Positions 45,014-56,245 of a stretch of 64,000 nucleotides of DNA are shown piece by piece. The translations under genes were made by a program, and so were the position numbers. The stretch covers positions 41,609,858-41,673,857 of the forward strand of contig NC_052508.1 in NCBI RefSeq assembly GCF_014356525.2, written 5' to 3'. The stretch is from Nilaparvata lugens. Its lineage: Eukaryota; Arthropoda; Insecta; Hemiptera; Delphacidae. The notes beneath the pieces are model-generated. The model was not told the origin of the DNA. It did not search any database and saw only the letters and a program-made list of their open reading frames with translations. Numbering within the stretch: the first letter of the stretch is position 1; each line of letters opens with the position of its first letter.

Positions 45014-47328
45014 ATGAATCACACTCCCGCAAACTCTGAAGTTTCATATATGTACGGCGGTTGCACAGATCCCACTTTGTCGACTCCCAGCACATCAAAC
45101 CCCACCATGGTAGATGCCAATACGCCACGAGAAAGGGAACCAGGAAGTGTCGGGTCGATAGTCTTCGATCCACAAGGTCTGCAACCTCTATCATCCACTC
45201 GAATCGACGCCGCTGACACACCATTGAATCAACGGATAGCAGAGATCAACTTTGAAGGGGGCGAGGAGCAGCCTGCAGAACCCGCATCTCCAGAGGCCGA
45301 GTCACATCTGAGCAAACAAAGTCTATTTTCAGTCACAGAGCTAGATCCATTTAAAAGGGTAATAATGGAACAAACTAGCAGTATGTTCAATATTATGTTA
45401 CAAAACACAATGGATAATATGATGCAGGAGATTAAAAGAGAATGCTGCAATAAAAGAGGCAAATAAACAAACAGTGGAACAGGGCATGAAAGAGACACAG
45501 GCGCTATAAAATCAGTAGAACGACGGTTGGATACTATTGAGACTAAAGTAGAGAATCTTAGGGAAGAATTAAAAGCAATGATAACTCTACAGAAAGAAAG
45601 TCAGGATAAAGTTACGGCAGGATTATCGGAAAGGTTGGATACGGTTACCTGTGAACTCAACGAAAGGATAGATAACCTAACCACACAAATCACTACACCC
45701 ATTCAGGATATAACAAATAACATTAAGGCCGATTGCCATCAAGAAATCCACAAACAAATTACCGTTGCCAATCAAAATTTAACAACTACAGTTGACAAAA
45801 ATATTAACAGTATTAAAGAAATACAAAATAAACAGATTAATATGTCCACAAAATGAACCAACTGCAAGGTAGCATCAATCAAAATACAGAAACCTGTAAA
45901 GCTTTAAACGGAACTCTACTAATTCAAAAATCCACTCTGACTCAATTAAATCAAGAAATAAACGCTAATAAAATTACACATAATAGTCAATGGTAGATGA
46001 CACAGGAAAAAATAACAGCATTAGAAAATCATATCCAACAACGACATCAAGGAATTCAAGCAGATAACATCAACTCACATAGTATATTCCAAGGACTGGG
46101 CAAGTTTGATAATACTGATCGCCATTTGCAACCTCAACCATTCATTGATCAGATAAAATTAGTACAAACTCTTGCACCTACCTCTTGGAGCATGTGGCGT
46201 CTTCGTTTGACTAGTTTATTGATTGGCGAACCCCTGATGTTCTTTCGGAGTAGAGCCCATGAATTTACATCATTGGATGAGTTTGTAGCTGTCTTCCTGG
46301 AACAGTATTGGAGCAGAAGTAAACAGTTGGACGTGCTAGCGGACATCATATCATGCGATTTCAACCCTAACTTAGACGGTGCATGTACCACTTTCGTCAC
46401 TGCCCTACAGTTTAAAAATTCTCAATTGAGCGAGCCCATTAACGAATCGGCATTAGCAAGTATTATTCTAAAGAAACTACCGTATCAAGTTAGAATGGCA
46501 CTCGCCACACAACCCATTACTGATTGCAAACAGCTGATAAATCATTTATATGGCATACAGTCTGTGATGGCAATGTCAAACCACCGTTCAGACCAAAGAT
46601 ACACACAGAATCAACATAACTCAAAAAGTAATCAGTATAACAGCCAAAAATATGAACCGGTATCATATGATCGCTACCGATCTGCCCCTCAATTTGAACG
46701 CCGCTATGAGCACAAGCAAAATAACTGGAATAATAGAAAATTTCAAAATCGTCAAACAAACCATTATCCACAGCAAACCTACAAAAGAAATTATTATTAT
46801 GGCCGTGATCGATTTAACACAAATAATGATTACACTCAGAATAATTACAACAGAAATTACAAACCGCCACCTCAACAAGTAAGCACAAATTATACATTAG
46901 CGCATGCAACAGGATTAAATCAACAAAAAACACAGAACCCAACACCCAACGACCCAACACCAGATATACTACCACCAAAAACCAGCCACAAACATCAACC
47001 TCTATTAAGTTTCCTGTTTCCCACCGAAGACCAATCACCGCCGGAGAACACAAACAGTCGCCAGGAGGAGACCGCCACCGCACCAGGGCATCATTCGACC
47101 CCACCAAGGCACCCCAAGGAACCCAGGATAGAAGACCGGGAGGACGGACTACCGGACAAAAGGAGCGCCCACCGCAAGGCCCGGAGACGGAAGCGCCCGA
47201 GGACACTGGACGGCCGACATCAGGACAGAGAGGACGGCATTCGGGAGAAGAGGAGCATGCATCGTAAGGCCCGGAGGCAGAAGAAACGGAGGAACCGCGC
47301 GCGCATACCGGCCGCATGCACGTTTTAA
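45014..47328 (+). pseudogene. Gag polyprotein of a pol-less LTR retrotransposon
   Basis: Four collinear pieces. 45014-45466 (MNHTPANSEVSYMYGGC, acidic/proline-rich) ends at an in-frame TAA; the same frame continues 45467-45856 as a long coiled coil (VERRLDTIETKVENLREELK to NKNINSIKEIQNKQ). A +2 shift near 45853 leads to MNQLQGSINQNTETCKALNG, then a TAG at 45994 and 45997-47328. The last piece holds the capsid-like core: FIDQIKLVQTLAPTSWSMWR, FTSLDEFVAVFLEQYW, ILKKLPYQVRMALATQPITD, then a long N/Q/Y/R-rich stretch and a K/R-rich end (KARRRKRPR). No CCHC knuckle. The core has the helical layout of Ty3/Gypsy-type retrotransposon gag. Total about 770 codons if uninterrupted. Breaks may be decay or assembly errors. 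Confidence 0.75.
47134..47313 (+). repeat. 90-bp tandem duplication in GC-rich gag end
   Basis: Two 30-codon units, DREDGLPDKRSAHRKARRRK and DREDGIREKRSMHRKARRQK, in a block (about 47030-47400) that is far richer in G+C than the rest of the element. Confidence 0.85.
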
Positions 47329-47371
47329 ACGCCCTAGGAGGACACCGGACTGAACCCAGCGGACCGACGGC

Positions 47372-48130
47372 GTGCATCCGCGGCACATTCGCTTCAAGAG
47401 AGATGATCAGCGATGTGACCGAAAAAAGGAAGCAAATAATTGGAACAAAAATGGAACTGGTAACAAAACAAATATGGATTCATGCACGGGCAACAAGGAA
47501 ATGGAAGATGGACTAATGAATAATGGAAAGTGGTTAAGAAGAGTGAAAGAAATAAGGAATTATATTAATAAAATGGGAGTACCGGGCTATTATATGTGGA
47601 AAGATTATATTATTAAAGAACTAATTAGTGTTTTGATTTATTGTATTGTGTGGATTACCATGGCTGTGATAATATTGAAAAGTGATGTTATAATTGAGAC
47701 CATGTTAGTGTTGAAGGAATTTGTTGACTGTTGGAAATCGTGTATGGTGAAATTATTTGTTATTAAGACCGTGATGTTTGCTAAAAATTGTGATGTCAAG
47801 GAAATAATGAAGAGGATAATATTATTGAAGAAGTTTATGGCCTATGAAAAATCTTGCTTTACGAAACTGTTTCCTGATATGATTAAGGTTGTTTATAAAG
47901 AAACTATGTGGATAGTATTGAAAGAAAATAAATGGAAGGCTTTGGATCAATTAAAAGAAATTATTATTAAAGGAACAAGGAGTTATTTGAAGAAAGAATA
48001 CACAAGATACCAGGGCTTTAAATTTATGAAGGATAGATTAATAATAGGACAGCCTCAACAATCAACAAACAGAATGCAAGAAGATGCAAGTAAATCACAA
48101 CATTTCTACATGCTATATCGTCAAATTTGA
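47372..48130 (+). CDS. Unknown basic protein with one membrane segment, second ORF of LTR element
   Basis: Uninterrupted 252-codon frame, +1 relative to gag and starting 44 bp after the gag stop (ATG 47372; the frame overlaps the GC-rich block upstream without an earlier ATG in view). Lys-rich throughout, low in Gly and Pro after residue 75. Residues 85-103 (ISVLIYCIVWITMAVIIL) form a likely membrane helix; several Cys (40, 91, 120, 124, 140, 162) follow a loose spacing. No protease, RT, RNase H or integrase motif. Position fits an env or accessory gene, but there is no signal peptide, furin site or recognisable envelope domain. Alternatives: a gag-pol remnant read in the wrong frame, or a chance AT-rich frame; length and lack of stops in such AT-rich DNA argue for coding. 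Confidence 0.45.
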   Translation: MHPRHIRFKRDDQRCDRKKEANNWNKNGTGNKTNMDSCTGNKEMEDGLMNNGKWLRRVKEIRNYINKMGVPGYYMWKDYIIKELISVLIYCIVWITMAVIILKSDVIIETMLVLKEFVDCWKSCMVKLFVIKTVMFAKNCDVKEIMKRIILLKKFMAYEKSCFTKLFPDMIKVVYKETMWIVLKENKWKALDQLKEIIIKGTRSYLKKEYTRYQGFKFMKDRLIIGQPQQSTNRMQEDASKSQHFYMLYRQI

Positions 48131-49122
48131 AATAATATGATAAGAAATCAAGGAAAACACCACTATCAAGCCAATTACTAACCTTTCTTAATAAATTTAA
48201 TATTGATGAAGCAACCTCGTGTCAACAAATCAGATTTTTCGTTTCCTTCCAACTATCAAAACCTGCAACAAGCAAGGGAGTAATTTTTGATTATGTAATT
48301 AAATTAGTTACATCAAATAAAAAAGGACACAAGTGGGGATAGAATATTTAAAATTTGTTAATTACCTTTAAAGAGGAAAAATGTAGAAATTAGGTTACTT
48401 GCAAGACTCGACAACCAATTATGACGTAAGCAGTATGAAGATAGAGACAGCGACCAGCTGAGCAAAGCCACCTAAATCAAATATGTAATGTCTGTTAAAC
48501 ATATGATTATAAAAAAGTATTGTAACCCCAAAAATGTTATTTATTACTGTTATTTATTATATTTATTAATGTTAGTATATTTATTTATATGTTTTATATT
48601 TATTACCTTTAGTTATGCCATGTTTGTACCCTGAAAAAACCTAAAGTGAATGCTAGCTACCCAAAACCAAAGAGCCATTAGCAAAAGAAAAGTATTGTAC
48701 CTGATGTATAGAAAATTATTTATATTAAGACCTAAGAAGTACTATAAACAATAAGCCCTAGAAATTTTGTACATCGAAATTATTGTCTGAAAAGAATCAT
48801 TTATGAGAATCAAGAAATGTGTGTAGTTAGGTTGGCGGCCCTGCGAGCGGCGAATTTAAAAATACTATGTTTCAAGTGTTGTAAGGAGGAATGCATCTAG
48901 AAGATTATATTTATGATATTTTATGTGTGTTGAGGAGGAGAATTTGTTATTGTATTTGATAGAGATCTAAAGGAGGTGCAGCAGATAGGTCTGCGAACTG
49001 TGATAAAAGTCTGAGAGTATAATTTATAAATAAAGTATGATATATATCGATGTATTGAAGGGTGGATTTTCATTAAAAACATTGTGATTCTCAAATATTT
49101 TGAATTCAAATCCAGGGGCGCG
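48131..49122 (+). other. 3' untranslated region of LTR element
   Basis: About 1 kb without frames or pol motifs, ending just before the 3' LTR in TCCAGGGGCGCG. The usual long polypurine tract is not obvious; AGGGGCG is the only purine-rich word. Confidence 0.5.
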
Positions 49123-50590
49123 TGTAAAGTATCGGAAATTTGGGTAGATAAAAATCCCTAACCGAAGTATTAATAGGTCTGAAATAAAGTAACTGGCTAA
49201 TATCGCACAAATAGATAACAATTAAGATTAGATAGCATCAGCTTGTTCTGGCTAAACGGTACAAAAACCTAAAAAGGATTTGAAAGAATTTTTGCTAATA
49301 ATATATTATTATATAAAATATTTTGAAGATTGAGGTTAGGTATATGCATTCAGTGATCGGCGACCTAACGATCGACCAATCGAGCAACGTAGAATCTGAC
49401 CAAAACCCTTGGCAGAGCTCTATTGCAACAAAACAGTATGCAATGTGAAAGAACACATGATCACGTGGCTAACTATTAGGTAGCATGAAACAAATATTAG
49501 TATATAGAATATTAGCTAGCATGTAGAGAGCATAAGTAAAAAACCAAATAAAAATAATTAAGTGTATTCAGGAAATAGGAGGTACCAGGCGCATGAATAC
49601 TGAATCAAATTTGCATGCACCAATAGCACAATAGCAGTTAATAGGCGGCAATTGTAGGCCAATTCAAAAATATTTATATATATTTCTATAAATGTTCGGA
49701 TTTATGTTAAATTGTTGTATAGTCTATGTTATAGATATGGCCCGAAGGCAAAGAATTATTAAACACACAACCTAAGTAATAATTTGATATTTTTTGTACG
49801 ATCTATTTGAACCTAAATGGCGGAGGACTAAGATATTCAAATTTTATGTTAATTTGAAAGTCGGAAATAAGATTTGTAAAATTGAGAAGGAGAACCATCA
49901 CTCGCCAGCCAAATGCCACCATGAGAGGACCCTAATATTTTAGAGCGTAATACCTTGCTATAAATTGTAAAAGCTAAAGTTAGATCAAATTATTAAATTT
50001 CTTAAAGGACTTTGTGATGCTCTTGTAAAGCAGAAGTCATTTTCAATTTCAAATATTTTTGTAACCCCTTGGAAGAGACGATTCCGGCTACCATATTCCA
50101 GGACCACCAGGAGTTGGATCGACATCGGCGGCTTATAAGAAGATTTTCGACACGTGAGTGATAAATATTGAATTAGTGATGGGCGCCCTAGTGCTTCGAA
50201 TCTATCTAATATCAAAGCTAGCTCGTCGAAAGGGTTTTTATTATAATTAAGAATTTAATAAGAAAAATACTTGCGCAAGTAAATAAGTATTAAAGGTATT
50301 TTATTGAAGGAAAAATAGATCAATACATTTCAGAAAATTCCATTGAATCAAAGAAGTATAAAATCTAGGCTATTAAAACACATTCATATGATCTTTAATT
50401 TTTGCAATATAATTTGCGATAGTTTGTTATAGCTCTAATTCACTAGATGAATTGCTCTACCTATTCCATCAGGTGCCGAATCTTGCACCCTGAGATAAAA
50501 TATATATTCAATACAAAGAATCTACTAAGTACTAGAGAATTTAATATATATATATATTTGGATTATTAGTTGCCAATTTATCAAGTTGAT
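49123..50590 (+). repeat. 3' LTR of gag-only retrotransposon
   Basis: Near-identical to 42489-43966, starting TGTAAAGTATCGG and ending ...CCAATTTATCAAGTTGAT. Few substitutions (for example GCCTGAAGG/GCCCGAAGG) and about a dozen one-base indels. High identity means a recent insertion or recent gene conversion. Confidence 0.9.
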
Positions 50591-50640
50591 TCTTCTAAAC
50601 ATTCTTGATTGTGTCTCATGAGGAATAAATCCATAATTAC
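50589..50640 (+). repeat. 52-bp flanking direct repeat, right
   Basis: Identical to 42437-42488; starts within the last two bases of the shared LTR sequence. Confidence 0.9.
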
Positions 50641-52254
50641 ATAAACCCAAATGAACCCATAATGATAACGGACAGATATTATAGTAGTTCATGAATTTTA
50701 TCTTACTTGGTAACAATGTTTGCTCACTCATAAGTGACTAACATTTGATTGGTAAGAATGACTTTATAGCAACACGAGAACTGAATTCCATATTCGATAA
50801 ACTACCAAGTAATAAAAATTTATATTCGTTACCAGAGAAAAGCTCATAAAGTGCCTTTGACCGTTGGTGGCGATGGCGATGGAATTCGAAGGCCCCTAAT
50901 GGAAATTGCTTTGTTGTTTTTTGCTTAATGGTCAGTTATCACGAATGAAAGGGACAAAAAAGTGCAGATGGATAAGCCAAACGGTTTCGAAAGCGATTTT
51001 CAATACAAAGCCAATGCTTAGTAGAATCTTTTTCATCGTATGAATAAATTTGAAGCGGACGAATTGAAACGCAGTCCGTGATCGCGATGTCTGCGATTGT
51101 GTTGGAACATCACATGGGTCGGAACATTTCTTTTTTATTTATTTTCCATTTCAGAGATCAGTTCGATTCGTTCGTGGAGCTCTTACGGGGTCTTATGGTT
51201 GGGTTGGTGGGAGTGGGGTACGGTCTGTAAATTTGCAGGGTGGCGATCGGCAAAATGGGAGAAGGGTGATTCTGAACAGTTTTCCGAAAATGGGTTTCGC
51301 GGAGGTCGTGTTAGTGAGGGGGTTATTTGGCTGGGGGAGAACCAGTTCCGGCATCTACAGTCACGCCAACATTGCCTCACCTCATTCTACCCCGCACCAC
51401 CACTCTTGTTAGACCAGGGCTACCAAAATGAGAATATAAAATATCGCATGTGGAAGCTGGACGTGATAACACAGCCTTCCGCCCAAACGGACTAATTGCC
51501 TTATGAAATATAGCTTACCTTACCTAACTGCAAGTGAACATAAATTATATGAAAATTATCATGTTATAGATTTCCGTTATGCTCAACAAATAAGCACAGT
51601 TGTGAGAGAGTGAGGTCGAGCTACGTTCGAATATTTCTATCCATCTAATATCCAACAAATGGTTCTCCATAATATTGACACAAGTGTTACAATATGGGTT
51701 GAACTCTCCTGACTCTGAAAATCACACATAGGACGTTTTGCATAGAGTTTGCCTTTTCCTGGCTCTATATTATTATTACGAATTCAAACCTTATAATACA
51801 TTTCTGAAAACAAATACTCTCAAAATAATAGTTTTGTAACGGATTCAAATTTCGTAAAAATAATAGCATTTCTCGACATCGCATGCCGAAACTATTATCC
51901 CACGTTGTTCCATTTACAGATATTACCAATAATATTTCACAAAGCTATGACTACTATCATAGCAAAATTAATCAAGCATCAATTACTATTCTTTATGGTT
52001 CCTCCATGCTATTATACTGATCTGATTGAACTGTATCTCTTCTAATACAATTGGAACTGCTAATCGAACTATTCATTCCTCCATAAAACATCACTCTTCA
52101 AACACTCGTTATGTTTCATCGAAGAAAGAAGTTCTTCTCATCATCAATAAATTCCTCCCAATGAAAATGTACAATTTTTGTACGGTATGACTATCGTGTA
52201 GGATTTATAGAATTAGTAGTGTTCCAATCAAAGTCTTTATATTCCAACCAATCA
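50641..52254. other. No gene seen
   Basis: A 132-codon frame at 51097-51495 lies in GC-richer DNA (51170-51420) but shows no domain; the complementary strand is open too. Treated as non-coding. Confidence 0.4.
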
Positions 52255-52690
52255 TTAGTTGATTGACCGAGCGAAGTGAGGTCTAAGATTCAAGTCACGG
52301 TTTGTAATTTCTCTTAATGTTTGAATGTTTATATGTTGCGCATTTACGGCGAAACGCGGTAATAGATTTTCATGAAATTTGACAGGTATGTTCCTTTTTT
52401 TATTGCGCGTCGACGTATATACAAGGTTTTTGGAAAGTTTGCATCTCAAGGATAATATAAAAGGAAAAATGAGCCTCCTCCATACGCCAGTATAAGAGTA
52501 AAAATCAGACTATAGAATTATTCATCATAAATCAGCTGACAAGTGATTACACAGATGTGTGGAGAAGCCAGTCTATTGCTGTATTCCCATAAGGTCTATA
52601 GTTTCAATCAGGTAGCCTACGTGTGGATGAGAATTCTGCGTGAGGTCTACTGTTCACAGAACTACTAGTTTAAGACAGAGTCAATCAACG
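52255..52690 (+). repeat. GACCGAGCGAAGTGAGGTC-headed interspersed repeat
   Basis: Starts with a perfect small hairpin-like word TTGACCGAGCGAAGTGAGGT and continues GCGCATTTACGGCGAAACGC, AGATTTTCATGAAATTTGAC, AGGTATGTTCC and GCGCGTCGACGTATATACAA. This composition (hairpin head, conserved core) is typical of dispersed insect repeats. No second copy is in the window, so the call is by style only. Confidence 0.4.
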
Positions 52691-53924
52691 ATTATTACGT
52701 GAATAAAACATGAACATTAATTCGAAGAATTGAGTTGAAATTACTGGACTCTATCCCCTTGCATTGGAAGAAAATGATGTATGGAAGCTCCCCTCTTATA
52801 TAGAAGTTTAGAAGGGAATTCTGTAGGATGTGGTGGTCTATCTGTGATCAGCCCGTATATTCTACGAATTTCTTCGTGGAAAACATTGTCTGATGACACA
52901 GAAGACAATAAATTCGATGAGGGTCCAAAGGGGAAGTTGCACGCTCGTAATTCCGAGTCCAGTTTGTTCCGTTCCATGGAATTTTACAGAGATGATTGAA
53001 TTGGTCAGCCCTTGCCATAGTGCAAGGACCGAGGAAGACCTATTAATGGAATTAAGACTGACGGCGTCAATGGTGACTCATACTATCTCTCAACAGCTGC
53101 AACGATACAAGATTTTTTCTCACGTCCCCTTTTTAAATCCCTCTCATCCTCTTGCTCCCAAATCCCACATGACAGTATTGCGGAGGTTGAGACGTGCACT
53201 TCCAAACGTAACCAAGATGATCAAGTGCACGAAATATTGAGACCTGACCCTCGGTCGTAATTTATTTCACTGGCACAGAATAATTATTATACATTCGTAT
53301 TCACATAAGAAAATGAAAAGTATATGAGGAATTGCTACACAGTTTCTTGGAGAAAAACATGCGTTTATTCCATAGTTGAACCTTTTCAGCTTTAATTCAA
53401 GAATTCACCATTATATCTCTTCATGTGATCATCTTTGCACTCTATCATATTAATAGTTATAAAGAAAAGTATAGAAAGTGATATAATTTTTGTTCACTCA
53501 TGTGTACATAGACGTTGGGGGACAGAGACAACTCCATATTCCTCATTTAATTCTCTATCAGGAATAATTCTGGCTTTATTCAATTTTCAAGTTGAGAAAA
53601 TCGTGAATTTCCCTTCACCCAATTATTGTGATGTATAAAAGGATTCGAACAGTAAGTTTATTTTCTTTATTGCAATATGCGATGAGGATTCATCAGAAAA
53701 TAGGCAGTCCTATCAACTATAAGATTAAAAGTAATCAATTTCATAATGGGATATTATGAAATGAAGAATTAGCACAGAAAATTATTCTGATTAAAGTGAC
53801 TGTACGGAATAAAATATCATAAGGTGCAAATCTATCCTCAAAATTGATTAACTTATAAGAATTTTTTCATACTATTATTGCTCATGATATGCAACTTTCA
53901 GGCTCCACACACTTCAATAGGTTC
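52691..53924. other. No gene seen
   Basis: Short frames only. 52741-53240 contains frames of 72-115 codons on both strands with no recognisable domain. Confidence 0.35.
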
Positions 53925-55905
53925 GTGTTGCCGTGTTAGTAAAATCATTGAACATTTCGAGAATCTTTTCACTCCAAATAAAACCGCAATGTCTATAGAT
54001 TATGTAGTTCCGTTTAGAAGAGATGAGATTCTGGATGGTTTGATAGACGTGTCGGACATTAAAGGAGCATTTAAAAGATTGAAAGATAACAAGGCGCTAG
54101 GAACAGATGGTATCCCAATAGAGTTTTTCAAAAATATGCCGGATGAATTAACGGAGAAAGTTTGTCGTTTATTTGATCACATATTGCAGAATGCGGATGT
54201 ACCGGCAAACTTCAGAGAGGCTGTAATATTCCCCATTCATAAGAAAGGTGACACTTCAGAGGTTCAAAATTATAGGGGAATATCATTTGTTAATGCTTTT
54301 GCGAAGTGGTTTGCTACAATTTTACTTGCTAGACTAGAAGAATGGGTTCAGTTAAATGATATTTTGTGTGAATACCAGGCTGGTTTTAGAAGGGGTTATT
54401 CTACAGTCGATAATGTTTTCAATCTCTCTAGCATAATAAGTTTAAAATTTAGGAGGAGGGGTGGGAAGGTATATTGTTTCTTCGTGGATTTAAGGGCCGC
54501 GTTTGATAAGGTGGATCGAAATGCCCTTATCCATAAACTGTATGATTTGGGTGTGTCCATCAGTTTATAAGTATAATTCAGCAATTGTACAAGTCTACAA
54601 AAGCTAGTATATGGTGTAGTACTGGTACGAAAATGACTAGTTATTTTGAGACACTTAGCGATTCAAAGCAAGGATGCGTTTTATCCCCACTTCTGTTTAC
54701 TTTGTTTATAAACGATTTATGTGATAATATGGTGGAGGGAGTGTGGTTAGACGAGCTTAATGTGAAGGCTGTACGCCGACGACCTAGTACTATTCGCCAC
54801 AACGCCAAAAGCTTTACAAAGGATGATAGATAATTTGAGCGAATATTGCGATAGATGGGGATTAGAGATCAATACTGAGAAGTCTGAAATTATGGTATTC
54901 AGGAGAGGGGGTCGCTTGGCTAGTCATGAGAAATGGTTTTTGAATGGGAATAGTATTGAGGTGGTTAATAGGTATAAGTACCTGGGTGTCATACTCACGC
55001 CGAAGCTGTCGTTTTCAGAGCATGTGAAAGAACGTGTATCTGTCGCTGAGTTCGCAATTAATGGGGTCTGGAGACGTTTTATTGTGAAAATTGAGATTGG
55101 AATGAAAGCGAAATGGAAGGTGTATGAAGCTGTAATGAAGGCGGTGGCGGTGTATGGTGCACAGGTATGGGGATACAGGAATTGTGACATGCTGGAATCT
55201 TTACCTAGATTTTTCGCGAAAAAGATGCTATCATTGCCGCAATCTACACCCAACTATATAGTGCAGATGGAACTTGACATGGAACCAGCATTTCTAAAAG
55301 TTTTTAGGATGCATGTTGAATATATGTTCAAGGCACTAAATATGGCTGGGAATAGATTGCCGAGGAAACTGGCTGAAAGAATAATAGAGCATAAGACTTC
55401 TTGGTTTAAGGAATGGATGCGTTTGGATGTGAAGTATGGATGTAGGTTGGCAGGATGTGTGATTGATAATAGGATTGAATGGAAGTGTGAGTTCGAATGT
55501 ATGTGTAGTTTTCAAAGTGCGGCTTCGGCACAATTTCATGATACTTATATCCTATTGGACAAGGAAAGAGGTAAAAGTTATTTGAATTTAAATTTGGATA
55601 AGAAGACAGTGAGTTTCATCTCCAAGGCACGTGGAGCTCTTTTAAATTTAAATTTTGGGCGCGGGAGGGAAGCATCTCAATGGCTCTGCTCTATGTGTAA
55701 TTTGGGGCAAAGAGAAGACATAAAGCATTTCCTAGGAGTATGTCCTGTTTTAGTGGGGTTACGTAAAATGTTTCTGGGGAAGAATGTATTAAATGATATA
55801 GAGATGATGGAGTGGTTAAATGGAAAAGAGTGGAGTCTCTTAGCGCGATATGTGGAAAGGGCAGTTAGTATTAGAAATGAAATGATTAGAGAGTTTGATT
55901 ATTAA
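53925..55905 (+). pseudogene. LINE D reverse transcriptase with C-terminal zinc motif
   Basis: Frame 1 to 54570: KGAFKRLKDNKALGTDGIPI, FREAVIFPIHKKGDTSEVQN, YRGISFVNAFAKWFATILLA, CEYQAGFRRGYSTVDNVFNL, YCFFVDLRAAFDKVDRNALI. A frameshift near 54570, then SDSKQGCVLSPLLFTLFIND. A second one-base frameshift at about 54769 falls right at the active site, after which LYADDLVLFATTPKALQRMI is intact in frame with 54823-55905: INTEKSEIMVFRRG, YKYLGVILTPKLSFSEHV, VYGAQVWGY (thumb) and C-S-M-C-x8-H-x4-C near 55690 (CSMCNLGQREDIKHFLGVC), a CCHC-like zinc motif near the C-terminus. Only two indels break an otherwise clean 660-codon coding region, so either they are recent or are assembly errors. Confidence 0.9.
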
Positions 55906-56245
55906 ATATAAAAATGAAAATTACTGAGGCATAATATTAGTATTTATTTCATTTTGTTCAGCTTTATTGATGTATTTGTTCTTCATGTAGCAGGTTCTTT
56001 ATTCATTTTTTTATTTTTTTTTCTTTGTTTGGTTTCCAATGATAATTTTTTTCACAAAATTTCGAATTTCTTTTGTTTTTGTAGAATAGGTTGATTGAGT
56101 TTTGATTCTGAGAATAAACAACTTGTCAATGTTTTTTATTTAGCACAATCATTATCGTAATTATATAATTTTCAATTGTTCATTTTGTAACATGATTGTA
56201 GTCTTATTATTTTTTTTTATATTGAATAAAGGCATTTTCTATCTA
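53925..56245 (+). mobile_element. LINE D: 5'-truncated I/Proto2-like retrotransposon
   Basis: RT and C-terminal domain in three frames (53925-54570, 54571-54790, 54765-55905), a 330-bp 3' UTR and an end at AATAAAGGCATTTTCTATCT, ATC. ORF1 and EN are missing. Clade is tentative: a long C-terminal region with a CCHC-like motif is found in I, R1 and related groups. Confidence 0.85.

Noticed and set aside
46814..47386. 190-codon Cys-rich minus-strand frame
   Set aside because: Antisense shadow of the GC-rich, Arg/Lys-coding end of Gag.
51097..51495. 132-codon frame, Trp-rich
   Set aside because: The opposite strand is open as well and the residues do not form a recognisable domain; likely GC-rich non-coding DNA.
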